A stretch of 64,000 bases of DNA from Ailanthus altissimus (taxonomy: Eukaryota > Streptophyta > Magnoliopsida > Sapindales > Simaroubaceae), in NCBI GenBank assembly GCA_946807835.1, contig OX327702.1, positions 6,324,001 through 6,388,000 of the forward strand, given 5' to 3'. The position numbers and the translations under genes are program-made. The first letter of the stretch is position 1, and every line of letters starts with the position of its first letter. The notes beneath the pieces are model-generated. The model made no database searches, was not told the origin of the DNA, and saw nothing but the letters and a program-made list of their open reading frames with translations. Positions 34,008-45,999 of the stretch are shown in pieces.

Positions 34008-35911
34008 TGTAATATTTTACACGTTTTATCCCAGAGTCCGCCTGGAGGTGTTCTTGTTCTCAGTTGTAGTTATTAATTTTGGTGGGGTTGATAATCTAGA
34101 ACAACAACTCATTTATTTAACATAAAATTAACGCTTAATCCAAATGACCGATTCAAAACTTGCTCTTTAACTCACGGATGAAGAGAAAAAAGAAAGAAAA
34201 GCAACGTTTACTTTTCAAAGAAAAGAGCGTAAACGGAAATGAAGAAATAATCCTTTTTATTTATTTTCCTTTTCTTTTCGTTTCTTTTTGTTTCACATTT
34301 CTCTCCCACATTTTCGTTTCAAATTCACACTTATATATCTCTAATCATTAAAAAAAATATTATTACAATATAATATAAATAAAGCATGCTTTATTGGCAA
34401 AAATAAATAATAAACAAAAAAATAATAATATTATATATATAATGCATGACAACTATCATGCATTATATATATTATATTATTATAAATAATATATTATATA
34501 ATAATATATTTTATTAGAGATATTTAATTATTTAACATTTAAGTAATCAAAATGTGAAATAACTATTTTATCCCTCATAAATAGTTATCAAGTATAGCTC
34601 TTAGCGGGTCTCATTAAATCTCACACTTAGGTAAACTCAACCGAGGATCCACAATCCTTCATGTGTCACTTTAAAATTAGTGAATAATAATTATTAACTA
34701 ATTATTGTATTTAACACTTAAATACACACATGCATGCATTTTCGAGATTACGTTGGATATTACTGGATTAAACAATTTAATCTAGTACTCTACCCCAGTC
34801 ACAACGAGTACACTCCATGTTGTGGGACTCTCTAGGTCCATGTTTGATTCGTCAAATGAAACTATTCCATAAGTCCGTGAGTCATGCCCTACGCACACGT
34901 CACGAATATACAAATCGACACGTTGAACCATACAAGTTGAGGTTACAACGCATACGTATAGTCCTTTCATCAAATATATCTTGGATGTGCGGGGACATAG
35001 ATCCACACCATCAAATCCCCAAATACTCATCCATAACTTATATTCAGATTAGTATCTCAATTGAATAATATGAACAAAACTCTTTGCCATATTGTTTAAC
35101 CCATAGAAACACATTTTCGAGTTAACTGCTTACGGCCATAAGACTTTTCTGAGATACTATCTTGAAGCATCTAGATATATCACTCCCTATGAGAGCTGAT
35201 GGATGCCATATCTGAACGCATCGGACTCCATGAGCATCGGACCATACCCAGCGACACCCAGCGGTTAGACCATGAAAGGTCTCTAACATTTGTAGACCCA
35301 AAGTATGGTGGATCACTCACAAGCCCACCGTGGTGCTCAGGTCAGAGGACAATGTATACTACTCAATTCGAGAGGACCTTCCATTGACAGCAACCTAAGA
35401 TATCTGTTGAGGTCCTCATAAGTCTGTTCAATACTCAGTCCTAACTGAATACCTGTATGCCTATACAATTTCTAAGATCCTAGTCAGCTAGGAACAACCA
35501 ACTGTACCCTACAGATATAGACATATACTGATCTATATAAATTGATAAGATCTACTAACAGACCTGCGTTAGTGAAAATAGATCAGAAACTATGTATTTG
35601 AGAACATACTTGCATAATGACATATCCTAGCAACCCAATGCAACTCTTACAACTATATCATTATTAGCATATTCTGAGGTATTTGTCCCGTTACAGACAA
35701 TGCTCTAACTCTTAGAATATTTGCTAACTCTTAGCACCGGCCTAAACTCGTTTAGACCGTATCCGAACTCCTTAAAATAAAACAAAGTTTGTATTGTAAC
35801 AAGCATTAAACCATATAATTAAAAGGTAATTAGCGATATAACAAAATATACTCTGTATAGATATCAAATATTCATACAAAACTAGGATGACACGTAGGCA
35901 CAACCCTAACA
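34008..35911 (-). mobile_element. 5' LTR of the nested minus-strand copia element, 3' tip deleted
   Basis: It aligns with 22851-24709 from TGTAATATTTTACA to AACCCTAACA. In the sense direction the LTR should run about 131 bp further, then primer site and gag; instead integrase sequence abuts it at 34007. So a deletion removed the LTR tip, primer site, gag, protease and the front of integrase. Frames inside (for example 34782-35030) are chance. Confidence 0.75.
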
Positions 35912-36709
35912 ATTTGATCATTGACACATTAATCTAGAATACACTTACCTAATATTGCTAAAGTGTGAGGATAAGGTGTATTTAAGATTATTGGTACGAG
36001 TTGCATAAGATGCAATTAACAAGAGTTGTCTACCTTTTAGATTTACAAATGCCAATATTGCTAAAGCATGAGACTTGAGGAAAATACCAATGGGATCCAA
36101 TTCTTGCTGTATAGTTTAAAATGTCATTTTTTCCCTTTGAGAGATTTAGGCGATTATATAAAGTAGTGGGAGGACGTCTTTAGATTAAAAATATATAAAA
36201 GTCATACCATGATCTAAAGCGGTATTATTTAACAATTAAAAATATACCTTTAAATCTCCTATTTAATCTTATAGAGATAAGATCTGTATGTGCAATTTGT
36301 TAGTATACTTGATTTATGTACACCAACTATGGGGTATCAAAAAAATCTTTTAACTTGCTTATTAATTTGAGAATAGTCCGAGATTAAGAAAAACTTGGAT
36401 ATATCAATATGCAAGTAGTATTATGCTTAATCTGCAATTTATCCAAATTACAGATAGAGAATAATTACAAAGGAAAGTCTTTCTACTATAGTAAGGTTTG
36501 AAATAGTAAACGTTATTATTCTATATACCTTACCTTATGAAAACAGACCCCACTATTTATCAATCAAAGAAATTTCATTGATATTTGATGCTAAAAAGTG
36601 CAAGGGTATGAGAGACTGTCTATCTTTCTTATATCTACAAAGTGTTGTAGGATTTAAGGAATGTTAAGAAGTTATGAAAGCAGAAGTATAGCTTTATGTA
36701 GGATATAAA

Positions 36710-36769
36710 GATTTCATAGACGTGGCAACGATTTCATAGACGTGGCAAAGATTTCATAGACGAGGTAGC
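36710..36769. repeat. Three 20-bp tandem repeats
   Basis: Three near-perfect copies of GATTTCATAGACGTGGCAA plus one variable base. Confidence 0.9.
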
Positions 36770-37060
36770 TATTAGAACTTTAAGTCACTTCTCCATTCTA
36801 AAAAATTCATTACGTTGTATAATTACTATTTTGTATTGAACATTATTCGACGAATCATATCACTATCTGTAGTAGATAGAGATGGTTATCATGAATAAAT
36901 TAGAAATAGTTTCTCATGTATATATGGTAAAGATAATATTTTACTAACTGAATCTCAAATAATGATTGGCCATTATATCTTAAATACAATGAAACATGTC
37001 TAGATGAATAAAACAAATAGTGGTTCAAAAACTTTGAATAATAATGAATTGTGGGATATG

Positions 37061-37102
37061 AGATTAGGTCATGTAGACATAAGATTAGGTCATGTAGACA
37101 TG
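37061..37102. repeat. Two 21-bp tandem repeats
   Basis: AGATTAGGTCATGTAGACAT plus one base, twice in a row, inside the GAG-pre-integrase motif of the dead copia. The period is in frame. Confidence 0.9.
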
Positions 37103-38666
37103 AGATGACTATCCTGTCTAGTTAAGAATAGGCAGATACTTATTTAAACTTTGGGGCCTTGGCTAGTTTATGAATTCAGCATTTGAAGAAAAATGATTAA
37201 ATACTTATGTAGGTATAGGATATCGACCCACTGATTTATTAAAACTTATATATAGTGATGTGTATGCTCTAATGAGTCATGTTGCTACTAAGTGAATTTC
37301 GATACTTTATTATCTTTGTGGTAATTTGTTACAATACGGATAAGTGTTAATGAGAAACACAGGTCGAGAATTTTTGAAGTGTTCAAAGAGTTTTGACTAG
37401 AAGTAGAGAAACAAACTCTTATGTATATTCAATGCCATCGATCAGATTGAGGCAATTTATACATGAGTAGTAAATTCACATATTATTTAAAAGAGAATAT
37501 AATTCTTGCGCAATATAATCCTCTAGGTATTCTTTATCACAAAAGTGTTTTGGAAGAAAGAAATTAGACTTTATTAGATATAGTTCGATCAATGTAGAGC
37601 TTAATTGATCTTTTGAAATATCTATGGATTATGCTCAGCAAATTGTTATCCAGTTATTGCACAAAGCTCCTTCGAAAGTTATTCCTTATACACTATATAA
37701 GATATAGACTGGAAGGAAACCGAGTCTTAAATATATTAAGATTTGGGATTGTCCTATTTGTATAAGAGTTATGCAATAGGGTAAATGTACATATAAGGAG
37801 TATAAGTATTGATTCAATTAGTATTTTAAGTATTTTGTAAGATACCGATTCTATGATTCAGAGAAACAAAATGTATTTGTTTCTTGTAAAGCCATTTTTC
37901 TATAGAAAAAGTTTCTCATAGATCGTAAAATTATAGAAAAATTGAACTTGATAAAGTCAATTAAGAAGTATATAAACCAACGAAGGAACTTTAAGGTCAA
38001 TTGAGTCAAATACCTTTAACACACTTTCTTCATAAGTAGAAAGGGATATCAAAGGCCACTTATTAGGTATGCTTGATACTTGAAGGTGCTTTTAGTGTTT
38101 TCTTAATTAAAGAAATTGATCATTTGACTTATAGAGAGGTGATGTTAGACATCGATTCGAAAAAATGGTAAGATGCCATAAAATCTGAAATTGACTTTAT
38201 GCATGACAATCAATTTTGGGACTTGATTATGCTTTCTATAGGAATTGTTCATATTTATTATAAATGAGTTTACTCTGTGGAACTGTGGGCTTGATATGAA
38301 GGTAGAGACTTTTAATGCCCAATTGGTGATAAAAGGTTATTCTCAGAGTTTTAGGATCGGATATAAGGAAACATTTTTAATGAGTAACACTGCTTAAGTC
38401 AATTCAAATTTTATAGTTTTCTACGTGAAAGACATATTTATTATCGGAAACGATGTTAATATATTACAAGTTAGTCAATTAAGAGTTATATGAGTAAGAA
38501 ATTCTCCATGAAAGATTTGGGAAAGACTTCCTATACACTAGTATAAAATATTATAGAGATAGAGCTAAGAGGCTGATAGAACTATCCCAATTCTCATACA
38601 AAGTAAATTTTTTTGAAAAGCTACAACTTTAATAACTGTAAAACAATTAATGTACCTTTCAAACAT

Positions 38667-38730
38667 GAAATTTATCTTTCTAGGAAGAAGTGTTATCTGA
38701 AATTTATCTTTTTAGGAAGAAGTGTTATCG
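38667..38730. repeat. Two 32-bp tandem repeats
   Basis: The unit around ATTTATCTTTCTAGGAAGAA is repeated with one visible change (TTC against TTT). It is out of frame and so postdates loss of function. Confidence 0.9.
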
Positions 38731-39436
38731 GCAAGAGGATGAAAGCTTTAACTTGTTTAACATACCATGTGCATCAGTTAGACGTAGCTCGATGTATGCC
38801 ATGTTATATGCGAGACCTACATCAGGATGGTGTAAGTGTTATAAGCCAGTGTCGGTTTGATCCAAGTCACCATCATTAAATGATTATGAAATATATCTTA
38901 AATACCTAAGAGGTATAAAGGATAAGTTTCCGAATCATAGAGAAAGTTACTAACTTATGAGATGATATATAGACTTAAACTTCCAGTCTAGTCCTGATGA
39001 TAGAAAGTCTATATTTAGTTTTGTATTTCTTCTTAGTGGTACTGCAGTTAGTTAAGAGTGTAATTTAGATATCCATAAATGATTTTACCTTGGCGGTAGA
39101 ATATGTTGTAGCTTAAAAAGCCTGCAAAAGAAGTTCTATAGATATACAAGTCAGTTGTAGAGCTTAAAATAGTTCTAAGCACAGTGGATCCTATCCCACT
39201 AAATGCAACAATAATGAAGTAATTGCTCAAGTCGAGAAGCCATGAGGCGCATAAGTATTTTAATCATGTGAACTTTAAATACAACATAATTAGAAAGTTC
39301 TTGGCTATTGGAGATGTAATAGTATCTAGATACATTTCATGGATAATGTAGTGGACCCACTCAAGCATTAACTCCTAGGGTGTTTGAGAAATAACTGAAG
39401 TTGATAAATATGAGATATCATCATTAATAGCACTAA

Positions 39437-39449
39437 AGTAAGTGGTAGT
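39437..39449 (+). other. Polypurine tract of the plus-strand copia element
   Basis: AGTAAGTGGTAGT precedes the LTR start; a decayed form of the AGTGGGAG type usual for copia. Confidence 0.5.
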
Positions 39450-40235
39450 TGTTGAAAATGACGCTTATGTGCCATTCTTATATTGTATGAACATTAATTA
39501 TTTAATATTTAGACAATAAATATTTCAGGTAAAATTGTTAATATTAAATATTAAATGATAAGATACTTGTAACATTTTAGACATTGTATGATCTAAAGAA
39601 GTTTATATCTGGTCTAAAGTAGTTTAGATCAGTGCTAAAAGTTAGTAACACTGAGAGCTATAAATGCAAAGAGTTAGCAGTATTAAAAGTTATTAGGTTG
39701 TAAGTGAATGGCATTCGGTTAAAGAAATATTTTTGTAAGTGTTACAAAAATGTATTAACTGAATAACAAAAAAAAATTCTAATTGTTAGACTAAGTAACA
39801 ATGACTAAGCGTTAGTCATTAAAAGAATATATGAAGTATTATTATTCGACAATAGAAAAGAAACAGAGAAAGAAATAGTTTCTTTTTTTGATCTTCAACT
39901 TAACCAAGAGATACTAAGGAAGCAAAAGAATTGCTTCAAGTTAGTTCCTGCTAAATTTTAAGGCTATCATTCTAACTTTGCAATTTCACTAGTTCTGCGG
40001 ATTAAAATTGATCAATAGGAACGCTTTTGTGTGAACTATGGCAACAAAAACTGCCCCTGATTTTCTTCAAGGGTAATTTGTAATTTTATTAGTGTAATGA
40101 GATTTAAATTTAGTTTGTGTATTGCAATAGACAATTAGATTTCTTTTTCTTTGTGTTAAATTATATGTGAGACATGTAATTATAAAAATTAAATTGTAAT
40201 ATACATACTTACACCCTATGCACAGCACACTTTCA
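39450..40235 (+). mobile_element. 3' LTR of the plus-strand copia element, internally deleted
   Basis: TGTTGAAAATG...CACACTTTCA, 786 bp. Its first 265 bp align with 19750-19990 and the rest with 21468-22012 of LTR B, so about 1.5 kb present in LTR B is absent. The next five bases, ctgta, pair with ttgta at 17854-17858 as a target duplication with one change, and old gag sequence resumes right after. Confidence 0.75.
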
Positions 40236-40240
40236 CTGTA

Positions 40241-40345
40241 CTGCATCATTTGAGCTCCATCATATTTGAAAAAATTACAAATCATTAAAAACTTTATGAT
40301 ATGTTCATTTAGATCATCGCATAAATTTTCACTGAGAATAAAATT
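40241..40345 (-). pseudogene. Gag remnant of the old Athila-like element, right part
   Basis: The minus strand reads LxMICNFFKYDGAQMM, matching FLEICDTFKYNGMSDD (residues 104-119 of the intact gag), and before it a DDLNEH piece matching NDDPNMH. This is exactly the gag portion missing at 17858, so the two parts were once contiguous. Similarity stops near 40345; no 5' LTR of the old element is visible, so its front was lost. Confidence 0.75.
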
Positions 40346-40960
40346 TCTTAATTGACCCCTTATTCTCTTAAAATTTAATTTATTTAATGAGCTTTATTTC
40401 TTAAAAACTAAAAAAAAGAATTTAATAAATAAAAGTAACAAGATACAAATTTTATTACAAAATAAGAGGCTAATAGGCTTATAAGTTGTTGGGTTATATA
40501 ATGGACTTATCAAAAAGTTTTTTTAGAAGGCTTTTAATGGCTAAAAAATGTCTTATTAGATTTGTATATCTTTATTAACCTTATTAATTTATCTTCATTA
40601 GCCTTTTTATTTTGGGCTAAGTATCCTCAAATAGGCTTTAGTCTAATAGTTCTCATGGTTTGAGCATTACTTAGTGTAACATTATATTTATCAAACCACA
40701 ACCTACAAATTAAGCTTTGAAAAACGATTTAGACCTACATGTTTTATCTTGCTATACATACCTGAGTATATATGTGGGTTTGGATGGATTTTTATACAAT
40801 AATATTATTATAATTGCTTAATTTAAAAAATAATGTATGAGTTATAATATAATTAAGAGAAAATTTTGACTACTCTTAATGCATTACTATTTTTTTTATT
40901 CGTATTATGCAAGCCTCTCAACCAATTATAAACCAACAGTACACACATGTTATAAATTAA
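40346..40960. other. No gene seen
   Basis: AT-rich sequence between the truncated Gypsy element and the hAT remnant. Nothing recognisable. Confidence 0.4.
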
Positions 40961-42889
40961 AGGTGTGTAATTTTAACCGAAAACAACAGTACATACATTC
41001 GGTCTGTTTTTTGTTTTAACAAAAAAACAGATTGGTTTTTTTATTCAAAAAACCGGCCATGGTTCAGTTTCAATTTTAATAAAACTGAACCAAAAAATCA
41101 GATAATTATTGTAAATTTGCAAAAAAATGACATGTGGCATCTTTTAAGTGGCGTTTGTAACAAACAAAAATAAAACTTTGCCACATATAATTAAACTCAA
41201 TAAAATTAAATTAAAAAAAACCTAATCCTAACTATCAAGTCTCAATTGAACTGCTGTTGCCGTTTCTTCAAAAATCAAAATAAATAAAAACAAATCAAGT
41301 TGATTTGGCCTTTGTTTGCTGCCTCACAGTCAGTCTCATAGTGCTGAGCTGCTGTGTTGCCATTGTTGCCGATACTGTGAGCACGTGACTCCTCCGTCCC
41401 CTTTTGTTTTTTATGATTACTGTTTCCCTTTTGTCGATTCGCCGTTTGCCATTAGCCTTTCATAATTTTCTGTTCGCCTTTCGCCGTTTGCCTTTTGTCG
41501 ATCGCTGTTCGATGGTCCATTCTTAATCTTCTTCTTCGATTCTCTCTTCAGTTAGTTTTATAATTGTGTTTGATGAATTTCTTTACTGTATGCGAGATAA
41601 AGAGTACTTGCACATAATACATTTCTTCGTTAATCTTTTCCAGGTATTAACAAAATAAATATAGGTGAAGTGCATGTCTCAATCCATCTTATTAATGAGA
41701 ATGATTGCAACTGATATCAGATTAATAATACAGGTCATGGTTTAATTTATCATTTCACTAGTGAAATTAGTCACATCAGTTAACATCATGGTCTTTTTAA
41801 GCTGTGTCTATTAGTACTTCCAAGCAAACATTAAGTAATAGGCCCTTAACATATTAAATCTTCATAAAGAAATGTTAAATGATTTATTAGCATCATTATC
41901 TACACAATTTATCAAAGCCTGGTTTCGATATTTGATATGGTAATTTGATTTGGAGAAAAATATCATTGCAAAAAAGAGATATTTCCATTTAACTGTGTTA
42001 GTTGTTTATAGCCTTCAGCAAGAAATTGTGTAATAATTAAAATATTTTGGAATATAATATGTTTGATTTGATAAAAGACTGTAAGCTTAGTTGATCGTTT
42101 AATTCATGAGACTTATGGATGATTTTAGAGCGGCGTTGATTAGAGTTGTTAACTGTGGCTAACTCATGTATCTGAATTAGAGGAAAATGAATTCATTTTC
42201 CATCACTAAGTTGATTCGATCTAGAACTTACAATGATATTAATAAGGGAAGGAAGATAAGTAGACTTTCAAAGTATTGTAAAAAAGATAATTTAATTATT
42301 TTATTTCTAAAATTTCCCAATTACATCATCAACTATTAATAATTGATTTAATTTTACTGTATTAGAAGATGTCGCCTGAACTAATTATTGTAGGGTACCC
42401 TATGGTTCTGTTGAATGAAAACTGTATATTTTGTATTATTGTTATATATATGTCTATTCAGTTTAGAACACATTAAGAACCAACAATGATGACTCCTACC
42501 TTTATGAAGGGTATTGCTGTGATATGTAGTGATGTATATTTTTTCCTTTGACAAAGTTAAATATTTTTTACTTACTAGAAATAAATATTTGGAATTGTTG
42601 TGATTTGTGTAGAACTAGTTAAAATCCAGTTCTTATTTTTCTCAATCTACATTCTACAAAGTTTGCAGTTTTATGCCAAATCCCAAAATTAGTTCTGTGT
42701 AGATGAAAATGAAAAATATTGGCTGTATGATGTGCTTTTTAGTGTTGTGATCATAATAAGGTAAAATGTAATCTTGCTTTCTAGTTGTGATAGTATTGTA
42801 AATTGTGATTGTGATTTTGTTGTATAATAAATCGTACTTTAAAAATTGAAGGAGGTGGGTAAAGCATTATTAATAATAATACTACTTAC
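40961..42889 (+). mobile_element. 5' end and leader of a hAT element
   Basis: It opens near AAAGGTGTGTAATTTTAACCGAAAA, resembling plant hAT ends that start with GGTGT and carry AACCG-type subterminal words. Two inverted repeats follow: CTGTTTTTTGTT...AACAAAAAAACAG near 41007-41036 and GGTTCAGTTT...AAACTGAACC at 41061-41091. A GC-richer leader-like block lies at 41260-41560, then intron-like AT-rich DNA. The matching right end was not found. Confidence 0.5.
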
Positions 42890-43810
42890 TTGAGATCAAC
42901 AGTTTGAGAAAGTTGCACCAAGCTACTGGGTGGGAAAAGAGTTAGATGCAATTACTGTAAGAATATATATGCTTGTCATAGTAGTAATGTTGAAACTTCA
43001 AATTTGAGGTCTCATTTGAATAAATGTGTTGCTTACCTGAGCACACAAATTGATGAAACACAACAAGAGTTAGTATTAAAAAAAATAAATGTCAATGTGG
43101 GAGAAAAAAGTAGTGCAAATGTTGTGGCAGTTTGGTTAAATCAGGATAATCTTAAAAAATCATTTATTCGGTGTATCATAAAAGATGAGTGACCTTTTAA
43201 GAATGTAAGAGACATCATTGAGCAGTTTGGTTAACGAGTTTATGGCAAAAGCTTGTTTAAGATTTAAAATACCATCACGAAGAACAGTTGCAAGAGACAT
43301 TCTTAAGTTGTATACGAATGAAAAGGTTTTGTTACAAAATATTTTGTGTTCTAATAAGCAGAGGATTTTCATCACAACGGGTACTTGGACTTCAAACTAA
43401 AATGAGAATTATATTGTAATAACATCTCACTTTATTGATGAAAAGTAGGAGTTGCATAAAAAGATCTCCATTTTGGGACTATTGTAAACCATAAAGGAGA
43501 TACTATTGAGAAGTTTATAAAAAGTTGTTTACTTGAATGGAACATTAAAAACATCTTTGCTATTATAGTTGATAATGCAAGTGTAAATGATCTTGTAATG
43601 GCTTATGTCAAAAGAAAATTGAGGAGTTGAAAGGCGGATTTATTAGTTTTAGATGGTAACTTTATGTATTTACGGTATTGTGCATATACCATTAATTTAA
43701 TTGTACAAGATGAGATGAAAGAGGTGAATGAATCTAGTTTTGGTATTCGTAATGCTGTCAACCACATTAGTTCTTTCCCCTCAAGTTTGAAAAATTTTAA
43801 TTTATAGTTT
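42890..43810 (+). pseudogene. Decayed hAT transposase with BED zinc finger
   Basis: N-terminal BED-type finger near 42940-43030: CNYCKNIYACHSS then SNLRSHLNKC, with the C-x2-C and H-x3-C pattern. Then SFIRCIIKDE, SRRTVARDILKLYTNEK (usual SRRTIARD), QRIFITTGTWTSN (usual TTDTWTS), then in shifted frames NHKGDTIEKFIKSCLLEW, FAIIVDNASVND (usual VDNASSND) and LRYCAYTINLIVQD (usual CCAHILNLIV), ending with IRNAVNHISS. The catalytic DDE residues lie in broken frames, and the C-terminal dimerisation region is absent. Plant-type hAT of the zinc finger BED/RICESLEEPER group; dead. Confidence 0.8.
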
Positions 43811-43899
43811 ATTAATATAAGTTTTTTTTCAAATACTTATAAACTTATTAGCTTTTTGGATTGGAGGTAAAATTAATGGTCATGGTCCTCACGACGTTT

Positions 43900-44515
43900 G
43901 CCACTTTGGATTTCGAATATATAGTCACCATTACATGTTGTTGATTGACAATTAGATATTGATGGATAAATTTCTTTTTATTTATAATCTTGTTTTGAAT
44001 ATTATATTAGTGAATAATTTTTATTTTCATAAATATTATGATGATGGACATTTTTTTATGTTTATGAATAATTTTATTAATAAATAATTTTATTTTTATG
44101 AATATTATGTTGATGGACAATACTCTTTCTCTATGAAATTGGTAAGGTTGGCCATTTTGATTTTTAATATGTGGTCACCATTACGTGGTATTGATTTATA
44201 ATTAGATATTGGTGGATAATTATTTTTTTGTATAAATTATAATCTTATTTTAAATATTATGTTGATGAAGAATTTTATTTTCATAAATATTGTTTGATGG
44301 ACAATTTTTATTTTCAAGAATAAGTTTACTGATGAAATTGGACAATATATTTTTTTATGAAATTGTTATTTGTTAGGGTTGGTCAATTTAGATTTTGAAT
44401 ATGTGGTTAGCTATACATGGTGTTGATTGATAACTAGATATTGATAGATAATTTTATTTTATGTATAAATTATAATTTTATTTTAAATATTATGTTGATG
44501 AATAATTATAAAAAA
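43900..44515. repeat. Tandem repeat, about 0.24 kb x 2.6
   Basis: Three starts at 43900, 44151 and 44382 share the phrase around TTTGATTTTTAATATGTGGT followed by ATTGATxxATAATTAGATATTG and ATTATGTTGATGxACAAT. Periods are 251 and 231 bp; the third copy is shorter. Copies differ at many sites. It replaces the expected C-terminal half of the hAT gene. Confidence 0.75.
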
Positions 44516-45999
44516 ATTATGCAGAATTGTTAAAATAAAATAAAATAAGAATTATGTAAATAAAAATTTTAAAATTTGAAATGAATAAAAACAGCAAAAT
44601 AATTAAAAATTCGACCCGGGCTTTATATTCTCGTCTTCGCCAGGATATGTATAAGAAGCTTCCTTGACGGTACCACCACCATTTGCTCCACAGCATTACA
44701 AGGATAATTTAAGAATTTCCTTTTCAGTTGTCATATATTAATAGAGCCACATGTCTCCATATTTATTTGATATATAAGAACCATCTAATACTTGTATACA
44801 ATTAAGTTTAAACAAACTTTGATTTTGCATATATAAGAACAAAAAAATATATTATTTTTTAAAAATTTAAAAATAAATCAAACTTCTCAGAATTATTTAA
44901 CATTAGGTATCTAAATAATTTTAATAGATATAGTAATAATTTATTTGTAGCCAAGCCAGCGTTCTTTGTAAATTAATTATAATTTTATCTAAAAGAAAAC
45001 CCTAGTCATGGTTTGCTATTGCTATTGCTGGCAGTGGATAGAGACTGCTTCTAGCACTGGAGGTAATTAGACAAGTAATGAACGAGTGAAAATTCTGAGC
45101 AACCAAAACAAGCGAGTCGGTCAGCAGTAATCTCCGTCGAAAATTCTTCGATGTTTAAATTAAAAAAAATATTAAAAAATAATTTTTTTTGTTAATGTTA
45201 GTGAGTAAAATTACTTATCTTTGTGTGAGATATACCCGCCTTTATATAAATTAAAACAATTTAAACCATATCATATGTACTCCTCAATTTTCAAGTGTTT
45301 TATATATCTCCAAACTCCTCAACATAAATTCTGCTCAACCCAAAATCAAGACTAGAAATACTAGAAATTGCTGCTTATAGAAGTGCTTTTCATCCGAAGA
45401 CTTTTCTAACCTGCTTTGTCTGGTTGAAATGCCAATCGATGTCGCTTATCAAATAGACAAAATTAAAGAAAATACAATTGAAAGTTCAAGGTAAAATAGA
45501 TACTGTGGCATGTTACCTACAAATTACTTTAATTTTAGATAAGATGGTAAAGATTTATTATTATGAAGCTTTTGCTTGAGATTCTACTTTTTTTTTTTAA
45601 AAAAAAGTAGTTTGTTTTATAATTTTAAAAAATTAAATGTAATCTATTTTATAATTTTAGATTAAAAATTATTTAGAATTTTTTTCTTACATAAGGCAGA
45701 AGGGAATTGGAGTTAAGACTTAAAGGTGAACTGGAAGATTTTAAATCACCAAGCCATTTTTAAGCAAGTGCACAATTTGTTTATATATTTTTAAATATAA
45801 ATGCTTTTTAACATTTTAATTATTTTGATTCCATCTTTTAAATATAGGTGGAAGTTACCTTCTAGAAACAACTTATAAAAATAGTTTGCTCCAACAATTA
45901 CAGCATTCTAAATATCATATTATAACATTAATAATTTAGCAGTCAGCTATACATTGCACATAAGATGGTAACTAGGAGTGTACCCTTCCCACTAGAGTT
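44516..45999. other. No clear gene; one exon-like island
   Basis: Mostly AT-rich. At 44613-44700 the minus strand has a short GC-balanced open end, GGGTVKEASYTYPGEDEN and a few further residues to a stop, which looks more like real coding sequence than its surroundings, but I cannot name it and no splice site is obvious. Around 45000-45130 there is a further GC-richer patch with an ATG after AAACCCTAGTC and a stop 20 codons later. Confidence 0.3.

Larger units (their letters stand above)
35912..39436 (+). pseudogene. Decayed copia pol of the plus-strand element
   Basis: Plus-strand blocks in the normal copia order, all in broken frames: ELWDMRLGHVDMR at about 37046-37105 (the GAG-pre-integrase motif), DLLKLIYSDVYALMS near 37225 (integrase start), SDxxGNLYMS near 37440, DIDSKKWxDAIKSEIDFM near 38150 (start of reverse transcriptase), FNAQLVIKGYSQ near 38310, FYVKDIFIIGNDV near 38417 (active site YVDD changed to YVKD), SSMYAMLYARP near 38790, ISGFVF-type RNase H residues from 39009, and DPLTKAL-like residues near 39357. 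Short tandem duplications at 36710, 37061 and 38667 add further frame damage. Non-functional. Confidence 0.75.

Noticed and set aside
34782..35387. Several 60-80 codon frames on both strands
   Set aside because: Inside a copia LTR; similar frames recur in the other LTR copy (for example 23920-24114) for the same reason.
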